Assembly: GCA_015179045.1 (NCBI GenBank)
Contig: WHUZ01000083.1
Coordinates: 62,001-126,000, forward strand
Direction of reading: 5' to 3'
DNA from: Kalaharituber pfeilii
Lineage: Eukaryota; Ascomycota; Pezizomycetes; Pezizales; Pezizaceae
DNA length: 64,000 nucleotides
The position numbers and the translations under genes were made by a program. Below the pieces are notes generated by a model. It had not been told where the DNA came from. It searched no databases and saw only the letters and a program-made list of their open reading frames with translations. Each line of letters starts with the position of its first letter. The stretch's first letter is position 1. Of this stretch, positions 12,509-24,205 are shown in pieces.

Positions 12509-15009
12509 TTTGTTGCTGCATGCAGGTTTTTTGTTACTCTTACGTTTTTTTTCTTACGATTTGTGTTTGATGGGTTTTTGCGTGTGCGGTGTTGTTTTCT
12601 TTTTGTTCTAGAGACGCATCTGCATATTTTTTCTTTTCTCTCTGTTTCATTGGCTTGTTACGCATATATGCACATTAAGTCATGTTGGTAATGTTTGGCT
12701 TTTCTTTCTATTCCAATTTCATTCCCGTTTTGCTTTTTTTTTTTTTTTTCGATCATGGCCCTTTTTTTGTGTTTTTCATACACAGTTTGCGAACAAAGTT
12801 TTTCTGCTAAATTTTTATGGTATATATATCTTCCATTTTGTGCACTTTTTCTTAGGCTTGTTTTCCCCCTTTTGTTTTACTTACCCGGTTGTGTTTGTTG
12901 TTGATTGATTGTGTTGTCAAAGAGCTGGAAATGGCAATGGGTAGTAACGCAGTTGCATGAAAATAGTAGCTATTTGGCTGTGACTATTTGTTGCTTGATG
13001 GACCAGTTTGTGTATGTGTGTGACGTGTTGGGAATTGTTCGCTGGTTAAACTAAAGTAAACGGGCAAGGAGGAACCTCCTGGGAGGGATGGAGGAGGGAT
13101 AGGAGTGCGATGAAGGGAGATTGGACTTGAATCTGGGTTTGTGTTGGGTATACTCTGTATTATAATTAGCTTGATATCATACCTATACACAAAAGGCTGA
13201 AGAAATATTTTTTTTCCTTCTCAACACTGGCTGATGCAAACTCTGGAGTTTTGTCAATGCATATAAGAGGTATCATATATTCTAAGTTACTTGAAAAAAT
13301 TGAACTTTGTGAATTATGCTATGTATATATATATCTTCGACAGAGATATACTGGGACAGTTTTGGTGTACCTAACTAGCTAGCATCGTTGTTCTAACTTT
13401 TCATTCCCGCCCCTTCTTCTCTCGGAAGGGAAGCAAGAGCGGGACTGGCTCTGTGTGTGTTCGGTGGAAGGAGGAGAGAGTTGAGTTTAATGGGGTACAG
13501 TAATTAATAACCATTTTGGGGCAACGTTTCCATCGTGTCTCTCGTGCTGAATATATATCAACTATCATAAGCGTTCTGGAAATCTCAGGTTCAACACTAC
13601 ATGTTCTATTTGGCGTACATTACATGTTATGTATATAGATTTCGAAGGGGTAAAAAAAAAAATACATAATATAAAAAAAAAAAATTTAAATTGGATAGGT
13701 TGTTTTCTTTTTTTTCTTTCCCTTTTCTGCGTGTGTACCGTACAAGTAACTAACAAAACCCGATGGTAATCTTCTATGTTTGCTTTCAGATGAAAAAAAA
13801 AAAGACTTATTTCACTTAACCTTGACTTGGCGTACTACTAATGTGGCTTACCTACCTACCTGCAGGTATACGTCAACTTATCATATTAGTTGGCAGGAGA
13901 CTATGATAGGTCAATTGGGTGACTTCTCTTTGAAAACAAAGGAGTTGCTGTCAAAACGTTCACAATTATTTTTTTCCAACACTTGTGTTTTTTGCGACAT
14001 ACATATGTATGTATGTATGTTGAAAAAGTAAACGAAAATAGAAAGCACTTGAAATTTTGTCAAAATCATACAAGTTAACCAATGCGTGCTCGAGCCCCTT
14101 GGGGTCTTGACGTTGGTGGATTAAACCAAGAAAACCCGCAATCAACATTTTTTACCAGAAATTTTTCAAATAGAAACAATCCATATCGAGTGTCAAGGAC
14201 TCACTTCGCAAAAATTCGTCGTGATCATCGTATTCGGCGAAGGTTTCACTTGCCCCAAGGGCTATATAAATAATCCCTTTGTAACGGAAAGTCAAATACA
14301 TCTGGTATCAATCAATGCATAGGTATCGGGGGTAACCCGTTTCATATTTCCAAATTACCATATTACACATACATTCCACATTAACCGCCAAACCACATCC
14401 TTCGGCTCTTCGTCCCCTCCGTCTGCACTTCCCATTCTTGGCCTCGTGTCGGACACGCGTCCCTGTCGATCCTGCTCAGATCCCTTCCTAGTCATTCACC
14501 TCAGGCCCCCTAAATCTCGTTCTAACCCAACAACCCGCCGCCAGACCTGAAGGAGACGTAATAGTCAGAATCTGATTAGACAGAGATGGGGCAATATGAC
14601 TTGTAGATGCCCAGAGATAAAGGAGATAGGAGAGGAAAAATCAAAAAGAGCCGAGGGAAGGTGAAGGATCCGGATTTTAGCGCCGATGACAAAAACTGGT
14701 CACATGCTAGCACGAGTAGGTGAAAGAAAGTAGATGACATGACATGATTGAATACATGAAGTAGATTAGAGAGGGAGACAAAGTAAATAGGATAGTATAG
14801 AAACCGAAAAACGTCTTTTGATTCGTATGTGGGAGGTGGCTGCTTGTAGCGTCTAATTGGAGCGGCGGTGGTATTTACCTCCTAAAATTCACAAATTACG
14901 TTGGTATTCCAAAATTAAAACAGATCAAATAACACCATCACGATGCAAAGTGTATGTAGTGCTTGCAAGGCAAGGGCAGAAGGAAGATGTCATAAGAAAA
15001 AAAGTGCAC
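12509..15009. other. Convergent intergenic region, low complexity
   Basis: This 2.5-kb region lies between the 3' ends of the PNUTS-like gene (+) and the AIM24-family gene (-). It is AT-rich, with T and A runs (12730-12749, 13651-13683, 13792-13802), TATATA tracts and a short TATG repeat near 14003. Presumably it contains both 3' UTRs. No gene seen. Confidence 0.6.
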
Positions 15010-16430
15010 TTACTGTCCACCACCCATATGACTAGCAATCCACACTCCGAATGCCGTCGGATTACGTGTTTGAATGAAGACTGTTCCGGGGCCTGTTTAC
15101 CGACACATTTAAGTAAGTACATGAATTTCATGGGGAGGGAGATAGATCTAAAATAATTTCGCACCCGTAAACTTGCACACCAAACCCTCGTTCGCCATCA
15201 CACTACTAATGAGACCTCCACTGGCGACCCGTTCGATGGCGTACTTGCAGTTCCAGGCGACGAGATGGTCGTTGTCGACGATGTATTGTTCGCCAGGCGC
15301 CATCTACAAGACACGCAACATCGTCAATACACCGTCCAGCTGATATGGGAATTGCACATCGCGCAGGAAGAACGGAAAAAACTTACATTTTTTTGAATAA
15401 TCGCCCCCAAGCTCGTAACAAACAGCACACCCTGTCCGCTCGCCTTGATCACGAACAACCCCTCACCCGAAAACATCGCTTTCCCCAACGACTGACTCTT
15501 CATCTCGCACCGCACGCCCTGCGTATGCGCCAGATGTCCATCTTTGCCTAGCGACCATGTCTGCTGTCCATCAAGGCGAATCGGGACAATATCTCCTAGG
15601 GCGGGAGGGGCGAGGAGAACTTCACCGGGGCCTGTGAAGGTCGACTGAGCCATTTCACCGCCAGTGACGAGTTTCTTGAGGGAGAATTTCATGGAGCCTT
15701 TAAGAGTGACGGACGCGGACATAGCAACCATGGCACCTGTGCACAAATTTAGCAGGACCGCGATGATTAGACTAGCGAATATGGACAACGCTACTTACCG
15801 GGCTTTCCATATACTGGGCACCCATGCGCAAGCTGGAACGTCAACAGAGTGTTGCAGTCCCTGTGGTCAATCCGATAGCTCCCGCCATTGAAGGTCCCCA
15901 GTGTATCTGACACGACATTCGAGGCCCCAATCTGCTGCTGCTGCTGCTGCATCTGTGGTGTGGGCGGGGGGCCTTGGGGACTAGGATTGTATGCTTGGTT
16001 ATGTATGGGTTGGGATATAGAGGATCTGTGTTGGACTGCCATGTTCTGGGAACCAGGAGTTCCGGGCTGCGATTGCGGAGGCCCATACTGCTGTTGCTGT
16101 GGCGGCTGGCCCTGCGGTGGAGGAGGTTGAGGAGGAGGAGGATAGTATTGGCCTTGTGGCTGCTGGTTCATTGGGGGCGGTCCTGGAGGTGGTCCGTACT
16201 GCTGCTGCTGTTGAGGAGGAGGCGAGAACTGCTGTGGCTGTTGAGGGCCTCCTGGGCTGTATGGCGCCTTTTGATCAGGGGGTGCTAGATGGTAGGTATC
16301 TCTTTAGCATTCCCCAACTAAGGATACACGACGCGGCGCCCGCGCTCATGATATAGGCGGATGGATGAAGGGCGGGGTGAAACATACGGTAATAGCCCCC
16401 ACCTCCAGAATAATTTGGTGGTGCTGACAT
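15010..16430 (-). CDS. AIM24-family (TRAP-like/DUF124) protein with Pro/Gln-rich N-terminus
   Basis: Exons on the minus strand: 16430-16388, 16284-15799, 15736-15387, 15303-15165, 15092-15010; the phases close to give 366 residues. All introns are GT-AG, 62-103 nt. The first about 130 residues are Pro/Gln/Gly-rich with a poly-Gln run. The rest is the AIM24 beta-barrel fold, recognisable from [39 protein letters not shown] and [10 protein letters not shown]. Yeast AIM24 is a mitochondrial inner-membrane protein affecting MICOS. This copy has no obvious presequence, so its location is open and it may be a non-mitochondrial paralogue. The stop at 15010 overlaps a good donor (GTAAGT at 15013); splicing to an acceptor at 14882 would end the protein after one extra Arg (stop 14875). 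The region upstream of the start carries a 28-base G run. Confidence 0.88.
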
Positions 16431-16919
16431 TATTTTCGTTCACCGAGGGGTTGGGCAGAGGCTGTAAGGTTACAAGCGGTTGTTTGGATGGCAGATTGAA
16501 TTGAATCCTAGGATCAGATGGAAAATCAGCCAAAGTGAGTCAAGATATATATAACATCCCAGCTGCAAGCTGAATGGAGGGATAGAGTGCCACAAGGCAG
16601 CCAATTGTCTGTTGTCTACTGACACGAGGGGCAAAACATCGCGTACGGCCTGTTGCTGGCAACTAATATCGCTTGTCTTTTTCTTCGTGCAAGGGGGATT
16701 TGGGGAAGAGGGGGGGGTTGGATGAGGAGAAGGAACTTTGGACTCACCACAGAATCAAGTTGCTTCCTGGGTCTCCGCAACGGACAGCAGCGTGAGCAGA
16801 AGAGAAGACAAGAAACACGAAATAAAGAAATGGGCTTTGCCTGACTTTTCAGCAGCGCCAGCGACAGTGGGCTGCGTTCTAAAGATATCACGGGTGCTGG
16901 ACTTCACTGGTTGGGAGGT

Positions 16920-16947
16920 GGGGGGGGGGGGGGGGGGGGGGGGGGGG
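16920..16947. repeat. Poly-G run, 28 nt, upstream of AIM24-family gene
   Basis: An uninterrupted G tract about 490 bp upstream of the start at 16430. It reads as poly-C on that gene's sense strand. Confidence 0.95.
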
Positions 16948-17074
16948 AGGGGGACCCTTGCCACTTTACCAGCCGGTGAGGTGACACAGAAACGTAGCCG
17001 GATGAGTGCCTATCATATCAGCCAGAAGGACGGTGACCAGTTCTAAGCAGCCAGAGATGTGCCGCCATGCGCAA

Positions 17075-17137
17075 GCCCAGCAAGCCTAGCAAGCCCAGCA
17101 AGCCCAGCAAGCCCAGCAAGCCCAGCAAGCCCAGCGA
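17075..17137. repeat. 9-bp tandem repeat, unit AAGCCCAGC
   Basis: About seven near-perfect copies of a 9-bp unit, the first with a single substitution. Non-coding as far as can be seen. Confidence 0.9.
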
Positions 17138-17492
17138 GGAGGCTGCACAGCACAGCCCGGCGATAGCGGGGCGATAGCAGAGCGATAGCAGAGCCAGCAG
17201 GCCCCCCGGCGCGCCTAGGGAAAGCTTGGTCTCGGCCTCCGCAAGGGGCTCTCAATCGTCCACCCTGCTGCCGCTGATCGTGCTGCTCAAGTATGGGGCA
17301 AGCACTAGTGGTAAACCAGCAGTCGCGCATTTAGCAGCCTCCACAGATAGCCGCCGGCCCTGGCTCTGCTGCAATGCTAATGCAACGGGCGAGCACCAAC
17401 AGGCGGCCGGCTGCTCCAAATGCTGCAGTGTGCTGCGCTGCGCCAAGCCTCACCGGAGCCGCAAGTGGTTTGGCTGGGGTACATAGTCTGGG

Positions 17493-17583
17493 ACACCACC
17501 AGCACCAGCACCAGCACCAGCACCAGCACCAGCACCAGCACCAGCACTACCACCACCACCACCACCACCACCACCACCACCAT
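17493..17583. repeat. CAGCAC / CAC microsatellite
   Basis: About eight CAGCAC (or CACCAG) units run directly into about a dozen CAC trinucleotides. The transition suggests one array evolved from the other by slippage. Confidence 0.92.
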
Positions 17584-17783
17584 CAGCGACACAGCCTGCA
17601 CGCCATGCGCCCAGACAAAGCAGATTTCGACGCAGCCGAGGAGTGGTATTGTGCGGTGGTACGAGAGGGCACTACGAAGTGAGTATCATACCCCTCATAT
17701 CATAGACTCTACATTGTTAGGTTGCCACCAAGCACGCTCCATATGATACCCACAAGCCACGATTATAGAGCTACTCAAACGGT

Positions 17784-17810
17784 CCCCCCCCCCCCCCCCC
17801 CCCCCCCCCC
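17784..17810. repeat. Poly-C run, 27 nt
   Basis: An uninterrupted C tract in non-coding DNA, the third run of 27-29 G or C bases in the first 18 kb. Confidence 0.95.
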
Positions 17811-18646
17811 TGCTTGAGGCGGCTGTGTGCGACACGGTAGTGCTTCTAGTGGCATGGTCGCACAGCGATACTAGTACAACTGCCATGACTTCTGAACCAC
17901 CAAATTTCTGTCACTCTGACTCCGACATCTGTAACGTGTTTAGCCAATGCCCGGCAGCCAGGCACAGGGCGAAATCTAGCAGAGACTCATCGTAACGGAA
18001 CTCAATTGCACTGCGCGGGATGGGGATACTGTGATTGTCGTAGTGTGGTTTCTTCTCCTGTCATGTCGAATATACCCAGTCTTGCAGCCTATATACCCCA
18101 AACTGCGCGTGCTAATTCATTCTAACTGCCAGCTTATAAATGCACAATGTTGGGAGTTCTATCTTTCAAGGTGACTTAAATTGGAAAATAAAGTCCAATA
18201 CCCTCTTTTCATACCCAGCACTCGCTTTCTTTCCTTTTGTTCATTTTACTCCCATTTTCCCCTCTCCTATGAAAACCTTCACCAAGCCAAGCCTATCTGC
18301 AACTCTAATGCTTATCAGCTTAGCGAAGCCCGGCATCCCTCCCTTCGGTTAGATACTCACAGGCGGAGCTTAACGACCTCCATGTCACGTGATATATATC
18401 AACAACACTCCGTTTCCTCTGTACACCATATACTACCTTCAGAAGTAACCTTAACAGGTGCGGCTATAACCGCATAGGATGCCTTTTAATGATTTCTTTT
18501 TCTTTCTTGAGAGTTTCCATTTAGACGAGATTAATGTAAGCGAGCATACATATACCCCCCATCCCTCTCCATCCCGTTTCCCCCTCCCATGCTTCCTTTG
18601 CCAGGTTTCGTTTCATCTGTTGCATCTACATTGACTATTACTCAAA

Positions 18647-19982
18647 ATGAAGTACTCCCTGACCATCACGCCCTCCACCTCCCTTTTCCTCGTCTTCACA
18701 CTCCCCGTTCTCGCTTTCTCCTCCCCGCTCTTCCCCCCAGGGCATGCGGCCCCCGTCACTCCCTATGACCCTCTCGCCCTCTCCCAAGGCCCTGCAACAA
18801 AGTACTGCAAAAGATCCTCGATCCGTTATGACCCTGCGCATTTTGTGTGTCATAATAACGAGGTAATATGCCCCGTGCTTTCGGGGAACAGTGACAGCCA
18901 AGGTCAAGGGAGGGCAATGAAAAGATGCGGTGATGCATGTTATGATGACGAGATTTCCACGTACGTCTTATTCCTAGCTGTTCATTTTTACGATTGCTCT
19001 CCTAATTGAAGGAAATTGGATGAGATAGGTGCTCCCCATCAAACAAAGTCGTACCTATCTCCTTGAAACGCACTTGGGAGCTCGGCCGCGACATTGGTCT
19101 GCCACACGCCGGCTCCCCTCCGGACCCCTCCTACCTCCCAACCTTCTCTTCCGAAGAAGAAGAGTCCCACGCCGCATACCTTCTCCTCAAGCGCTATGCT
19201 TCATCCTTCGCCAACTCTGCCCTTAATCCACCCGCCGCCGCAGACCACCAGAGCATCCCCTCGTCAAACAAGAACCCAAATAGGCACACTAAATCCCCGC
19301 TCTCACTCTCCCCGGTCCCGCTTTCGTCGTCCGAGCACCCGCTCACGCCGCCGTCGCCAAGCGTATATAAACTCGACGCTGAGCAGCTCAAAGAAGACGA
19401 GTCATACCTTGGCCTTGAGAAGCGCTCCGCGGAGCCCAAGCCGTGGAAACACAGCTCGCTCGTGCACCCGCCCAAGATCCACATGAAGCAAACGTGGGAG
19501 CCGCATATCCAGCACAACGAGGAGACGAGGCAGAGCAAGAGCGAGATTGGGCGGGGAGAACGGTGGATAGGTTGGATACGGGCGAGAAGGAGGGCATGGT
19601 GGGAGAGTCGTCTGCTGCGCCGTTCGCGGTAGCACCGTTGTTACGGGTCCCGGATGGGAAGGGCAAGGGAAAGGTTGTGGAGGTGGAGGACGAGGCGGCG
19701 GAGGAGGAGGAAGAAGAAGAAGAAGAAGAAGAAGAAGAAGAAGAAGAAGAAGAAGAGGAGGAGGAGGAGGAGGAGGAGGAGGAGGGGAAGGAGGGAAGGA
19801 GTGATAATTCCATTTGGGGGATGAGCAAGAATAGGAAATATAACACTGACGACGAATTCGAAGAAGAGGATGAAGAGGAGGAAGATTGGGAGGATGACGA
19901 GGAGCGGGAAAAGTGGCTAGTGAAACGCGAATTTGGAAAGGCCTTGAAGGAACTGGAGAGGACGCTGGCGGAGGTGGTATAA
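18647..19982 (+). CDS. Secreted Cys-rich protein with CBM52-like motifs and acidic tail; reading frame uncertain
   Basis: Exon 1 (18647-18960) begins with a clear signal peptide: MKYS, then a hydrophobic core ending near AFSSP. A phase-2 intron at 18961-19028 (GTACGT...TAG) restores a Cys-rich segment: a YDPAHFVC / ICPV unit followed by RCGDACYDDEISTC. This resembles the repeated Cys motif of the fungal carbohydrate-binding family CBM52, known from septum-targeted glucanases. Exon 2 is open in one frame to 19632, but convincing coding sequence (a Glu run, then WEDDEEREKW, ending at a TAA at 19980-19982) continues in another frame from about 19570. A weak intron, 19494-19570 (GTGGGA...GATAG, 77 nt), would join them into about 396 residues. 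Otherwise there is a one-base error or real frameshift, and the intact protein is about 305 residues. It is probably a cell-wall-associated protein; no enzyme domain is seen. Confidence 0.55.
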
Positions 19983-21136
19983 AAGCTTTTTTCACTACAG
20001 GCCCCCTCCCCTCGGTGCGAAGCGTGTGCAGGGCCTCCCATGCATTTCGCGCCCCCGGGTGGGGCCTACCGTGGGCGTTGGAGAGTGCTGGTTAGAAGGG
20101 CATAATTTCACATCTTGGAAGGAGGAAGTGCCTACTTAACTATTAATGTAGCTCTATATATATAGAGAGAGAGGACATAAGTAGATAACTTGCAGAAAGT
20201 AAATGTAGTGTTCAGTTACATGTAATGTCTATTTACATAATATGTGAAAAAATCAATGGATACTTTTTGTTACTCTGCACACATCTGAAGATGTGGAGAC
20301 CTTATTTAGATTCGAAGGTCTTCTAAGTAGGAGTTGATTAGTCTCTTTTGCTCGAGCTCCAGGCTGGTTGCACTAGCAAGACGAATCATAGCCCCGGTTA
20401 ATGGTATCAATGCTCTCAACAAAGAATTGCAATTCAACTTCTGAGATTGATATCGAGATGGCGGTTGCGTTGGAGACTTCGCTAGTTACATGTTTGAGGG
20501 TATCGCTTGCTAGCCGACTGCGAGTCGAGTAGTAGAATGTACTCTGCTGCACAGTTAAGCAGTGGACTGCTCAAAACCTTAAGTAGATAGAATACGGCGG
20601 CAACATCGTTTTCTCCTTTGAAATGCCGTGTTCCGGACGCTTAATCCTCAGTCTCGGCACTAGCATCTGCAACATGCAAAGCATACCGAATCTAATCTAA
20701 TCTTAAAATCTCCCCCCACCTATCCCCCCACCTGGCCACCCCGTGACCTCGACCAATTGCAGAGTAGAAGCAAAGTTGCCACGGAGATCAGTACCTCATG
20801 ACATGTCCTCGTTCGTACCTAGAAGACACAACCTTCAACAAGCCCCTCATTTATCTTTGTTATTCATCTCCCTGTGTAGGATTTTGTGAACAAAAAATCT
20901 GTTGACATACTTAAAACGTAGTCAGTGGGAGGTAAAACTCACCAATTGCGCTCTTAATTCGTCTGCATAATGCATAGTCCCTATCTGCAGTCCAATTTAC
21001 CAAGCACACACTGCATACCTCATCGATCGAAACAATTGGCTAAGATCGTAAAAAAAGCAAACACTGATATGTCAGATTAGCATAAGTTGATATCACCTGC
21101 ATTGCATTTAAAAAAAAAAAAAAGCCCAGTACAAAT
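19983..21136. other. Intergenic region without recognised features
   Basis: About 1.15 kb. The first part includes a TATATA/GAGA tract near 20155-20173. No open frame with protein character. Part of 20700-21130 may hold an unrecognised first exon and leader of the next gene. Confidence 0.5.
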
Positions 21137-23642
21137 ATGCAACACCACAAATCCAAATCCAAGAGCGAAGGAAAAAAAAAAAGCGGCAGCAACAGCAACA
21201 GCAACAGCAACAGGAAGTGCAAGAGACGCAGCAAATAAAACAAACATTCCAGGCTGAGCAAAGAACAAATCCCGAGGATACTGTCATTGAATCAGCCGAC
21301 GAGGAAGTACCTTTAACGGATACCGCTGCTACCGCTGCGATTGCCGGTGCTGCGGGGGGTGCTGCGTCACTGGCCGTCCCGGAACACATTGGACAGCTAG
21401 ACAAGCTGGTAGAAGCCGAGCCTGCAATTGAGACTGAGACTACCCCTGTTGCAAAAGAGGAGGAAGGTATGGCTTCTGAAGGGTATGTTGAGTTCCAGGG
21501 AGAGGGTGCGGGGAATGGGGAGGGGTATCATTAGTTGCTCCCGAGCAGCAGGCATCGGAGGGGGAATGGACTAAGGTGGAGGAGGGTGGGGAAGGGTCCG
21601 AAAAGGAAGGGGAGGAGCATGGCGGGGAGTCCAAGAGTGAGGAAGGGAGTAGCAGCTCAAGTAGCAGTGCAAGTGGAAGTGAGGAGGGGAGCGGTGAGGG
21701 AGAAGAACATAAGGAGGAGTCTGCCGATGTAGGTAGCAATGAAGAAGGGGAGAAGGAAGAGCGGGGGCAGGAAGTAGTAGAGGAGCAGAAGGCTGAGGGA
21801 ATTGAGACTGTCGATGCGGATAATGCCGAGTCTACAGAGGAACAGCATGCCGAGGGGGGGGAAGCGGAGACACCAAATTTAGAGGGCGAAGCGAAAGCCC
21901 ACGGTGAATCTGTGGAAGAAGTTACGAAGGAAGAAAGCAGCAGCAGTGAGGAAGAAGAGCAGGTAGCTGGAGAAGAGCCACCGGCCGAAGGCACAGCAGC
22001 CGAGGAGCCGTCAGCAGAACCTGCACCCGAGACCGAAGGAACTGAGGGCGCAGCTTCACCGACAGAAGAGGGAGAACAGCTGACTCAAGAGGAGTCCACT
22101 CCAGAGGCACCAGCAGAAGAAGCTCCACAGACCACAACAATTGGGACTGATCTTTCCGATTCAACTGCAGACGTTCTCTCTATGTCGCAGACATCGGCAA
22201 TGGATATGTCGATCATAGAGCATCCGACACCGTCACAGCCGGGGTCACCACATGTAGTGCCGCAAGAGGGGCAGGAGTCCGACAAGGAGTTTCCGCCATT
22301 GCCGAGTCAGGCGGGGGAGGGGGAGGTGGAGGAGGAGGAGGGGCAGAAGGAGGGGGAGAGGGAGGGTGAGTCTAGTTCGGAACCAGAGCCAGAGGGGAGG
22401 CATGAAGGAGGTGGTGAGGAAGAGAGGGGAGCGGGACCTGAAGATGAGCCTGCAGCTGAGGCTCAAGTGGGAGCTGCGACTGGCGAGGCGGCCCCCGAGA
22501 AACCGCCAGCTGAGGAGTCCCCCGCCGATGAGGATGCCCCTGAGGGAGCCCCAGCCGAAGTCTCCGCAGCTGCTGAGGAGGCGCAGGCGGGCGTCGGAGA
22601 GGCTAAGGCAGAAGAAGCCGGCGAACACGCCCCATCATCTGGGTCTGAGTCTGAAGCCGAGGAGGAGCCCGTGCCTGCATCCGCAGAGAGGGCTGCCGAG
22701 TCTCTGTCTGCATCATATGCAGAGATCGCTGCGGGCGGCGAGGAGCAGCCGGCAGAGCAGCACGCTGAAAGCGAGTCGGAGGCTGCTGCCCCGCACACTG
22801 CCCCGTCGCAGCCAGAGCCAGCGCAAGCCGAGGAGGAGCCCGAGCAAGTGGCAGAGGACGCAAAGGAAGAAGAAAAGGAGCCGTCGCCAATGTCGTCCGA
22901 GGCAGGAGAAGAGCCCCTATCGCAGTCCTACGAGCACGTCCCCCAGGCGCATGACAGCCTGGATTCCTCCTCCTCCTCCTCTGCTCCCAAGATCTTCGAC
23001 TCCGGAGTCCTTGTCCCCGAACCCCACGACGACTACGGTGACCGCGATGCCCAATCCCGATCCATATTCACCGACCTAGGTGAATCCGTCGTCTTCGTGC
23101 CCCGTCCCGAGCATTCCTCATTCTCCTCACGTGCTGCTTCCTCCTCGCAGCTGCCCCACCACCATCAACATCATGGCGACGGCGGCCATGATACCGCCAC
23201 AGCCACTGCCCACGATGGCCCCCCTCGCCCCTCCTCTGTTACTGCCTCCTATATCTCCATCGACAACCCCTCTGTCAGCGGCCTCGACATCGAGTTCGCC
23301 GACGAGCCCGACGACTCCGAAGACGAAGCAGAGCGTGAATGGCGCGAGAGTCTGAAGGAGCTTGAACTCCTTGCCAGCATGGTCCTAGTCCCATTCTTAG
23401 GAAAGTGGGTCGGGAGAAGGTGTGCGTATTGGGGTAAGTGGATTCGTTCTTCTTTTAATATATATATATATATATATGTGTGTGTGTTATTTATAGAAAT
23501 ACAATTGCTAATACTGGTCTGGCAAACAGCATGGGCGAAGTTCATGACATGGAAGTATCCCGTGGACGTGGTGAAGACAAGCAAAGCGGTGTACGAACTT
23601 GCGGGAGTCGCGGGAGCCGCGATTGCAGGAGGGAAGAGGTAG
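21137..23642 (+). CDS. Highly acidic Glu/Ala-rich protein with Mim2-like C-terminal segment; 5' end uncertain
   Basis: The C-terminus carries EWRESLKELELLASMVLVP, then GKWVGRRCAYW, then, across an intron, WAKFMTWKYPVDVV. As I remember the family, this resembles Mim2, a subunit of the mitochondrial outer-membrane MIM insertase (acidic N-terminus, one membrane segment, GK..GRR). Yeast Mim2 has about 87 residues; this protein would have about 780, most of it a Glu/Ala/Ser-rich region with motifs such as SYAEIAAG and SYEHVPQ. Introns: 21467-21534 (68 nt) and 23434-23529 (96 nt, a stop-free multiple of three). The 5' end is unresolved. The coding frame is open from 21112 without an ATG; the ATG at 21137 lies in another frame and would join it only if the A run at 21172-21182 had one more A. 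An upstream exon is the alternative. The Mim2 assignment is an inference from a short segment. Confidence 0.5.
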
Positions 23643-24205
23643 AGTAAAGCGGGAGTGCTGATGCTATGCAAGTTCAAGCATCTGCATACGACGAGACACT
23701 TGCTCGACGTGAGAATAAAGTAGAGGAAAGTATGAGGACATTTCGCATATCATTTACGGCTACTACTTTATAGTTAACTCAACCAACCAAAAAGACAAAT
23801 ACGGGATATGGTGAACGAGCTACGGATGTTGATATGAAACGGAAAATTATCTAGAACGGGCACATGTCTACATAAGTGGTACAGGAAGTTAGCTCTAGGG
23901 TGGCTTCTTTTTTTTTTTTTTTTTTTTTTTGCGTTTTCAATTGTTTATATTAGATTTTTTATGGTTCAAAGGAGAACGAGATGGCAAACGGATGTTGGGA
24001 CGCCGAGTTGTTGATATGAGAGGAGGGATATGAATTAAAATCGAAGCTATAAATATAGAGTACGGTGCAATATGTACAGATGAAGAACCCGAAAAACAAC
24101 GGAAATTTTCTCCCTTCTCATTTTTCTTCTAGAGGATAGACGGAAGGAGTATTTGAAGGCGAAGGAGTGAGGATAGCGGATGAATAGTTTAGTGTGTTTA
24201 TGTGT
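23643..24205. other. Convergent intergenic region
   Basis: About 560 bp between 3' ends of convergent genes, with a 23-base T run at 23908-23930. Presumably two 3' UTRs. Nothing else seen. Confidence 0.6.

Larger units (their letters stand above)
16431..18646. other. Intergenic region with several tandem repeats and homopolymers
   Basis: This 2.2-kb region lies between divergent genes. It contains a G run (16920-16947), a 9-bp tandem repeat (about 17075-17137), mixed CAGCAC and CAC microsatellites (about 17493-17583) and a C run (17784-17810). Frames across 17226-17746 are open only because the repeats lack stops. The 18180-18640 part is pyrimidine-rich and looks like the leader of the next gene. 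Confidence 0.6.

Noticed and set aside
17374..17746. Open frames with long His-Gln or Thr-Ser repeats
   Set aside because: They exist only because the CAGCAC/CAC array has no stops in any frame. No conserved sequence, signal or splice context surrounds them.
19388..20041. Ser- or Pro-rich open frames on the minus strand opposite the acidic tail
   Set aside because: They are the complement of the GAA/GAG repeat; the plus-strand gene explains the sequence.
21440..22890. Long minus-strand frames opposite the Glu-rich gene
   Set aside because: Antisense shadows of GAG/GAA/GCA-rich coding sequence; low-complexity Ser/Leu composition and no motifs.
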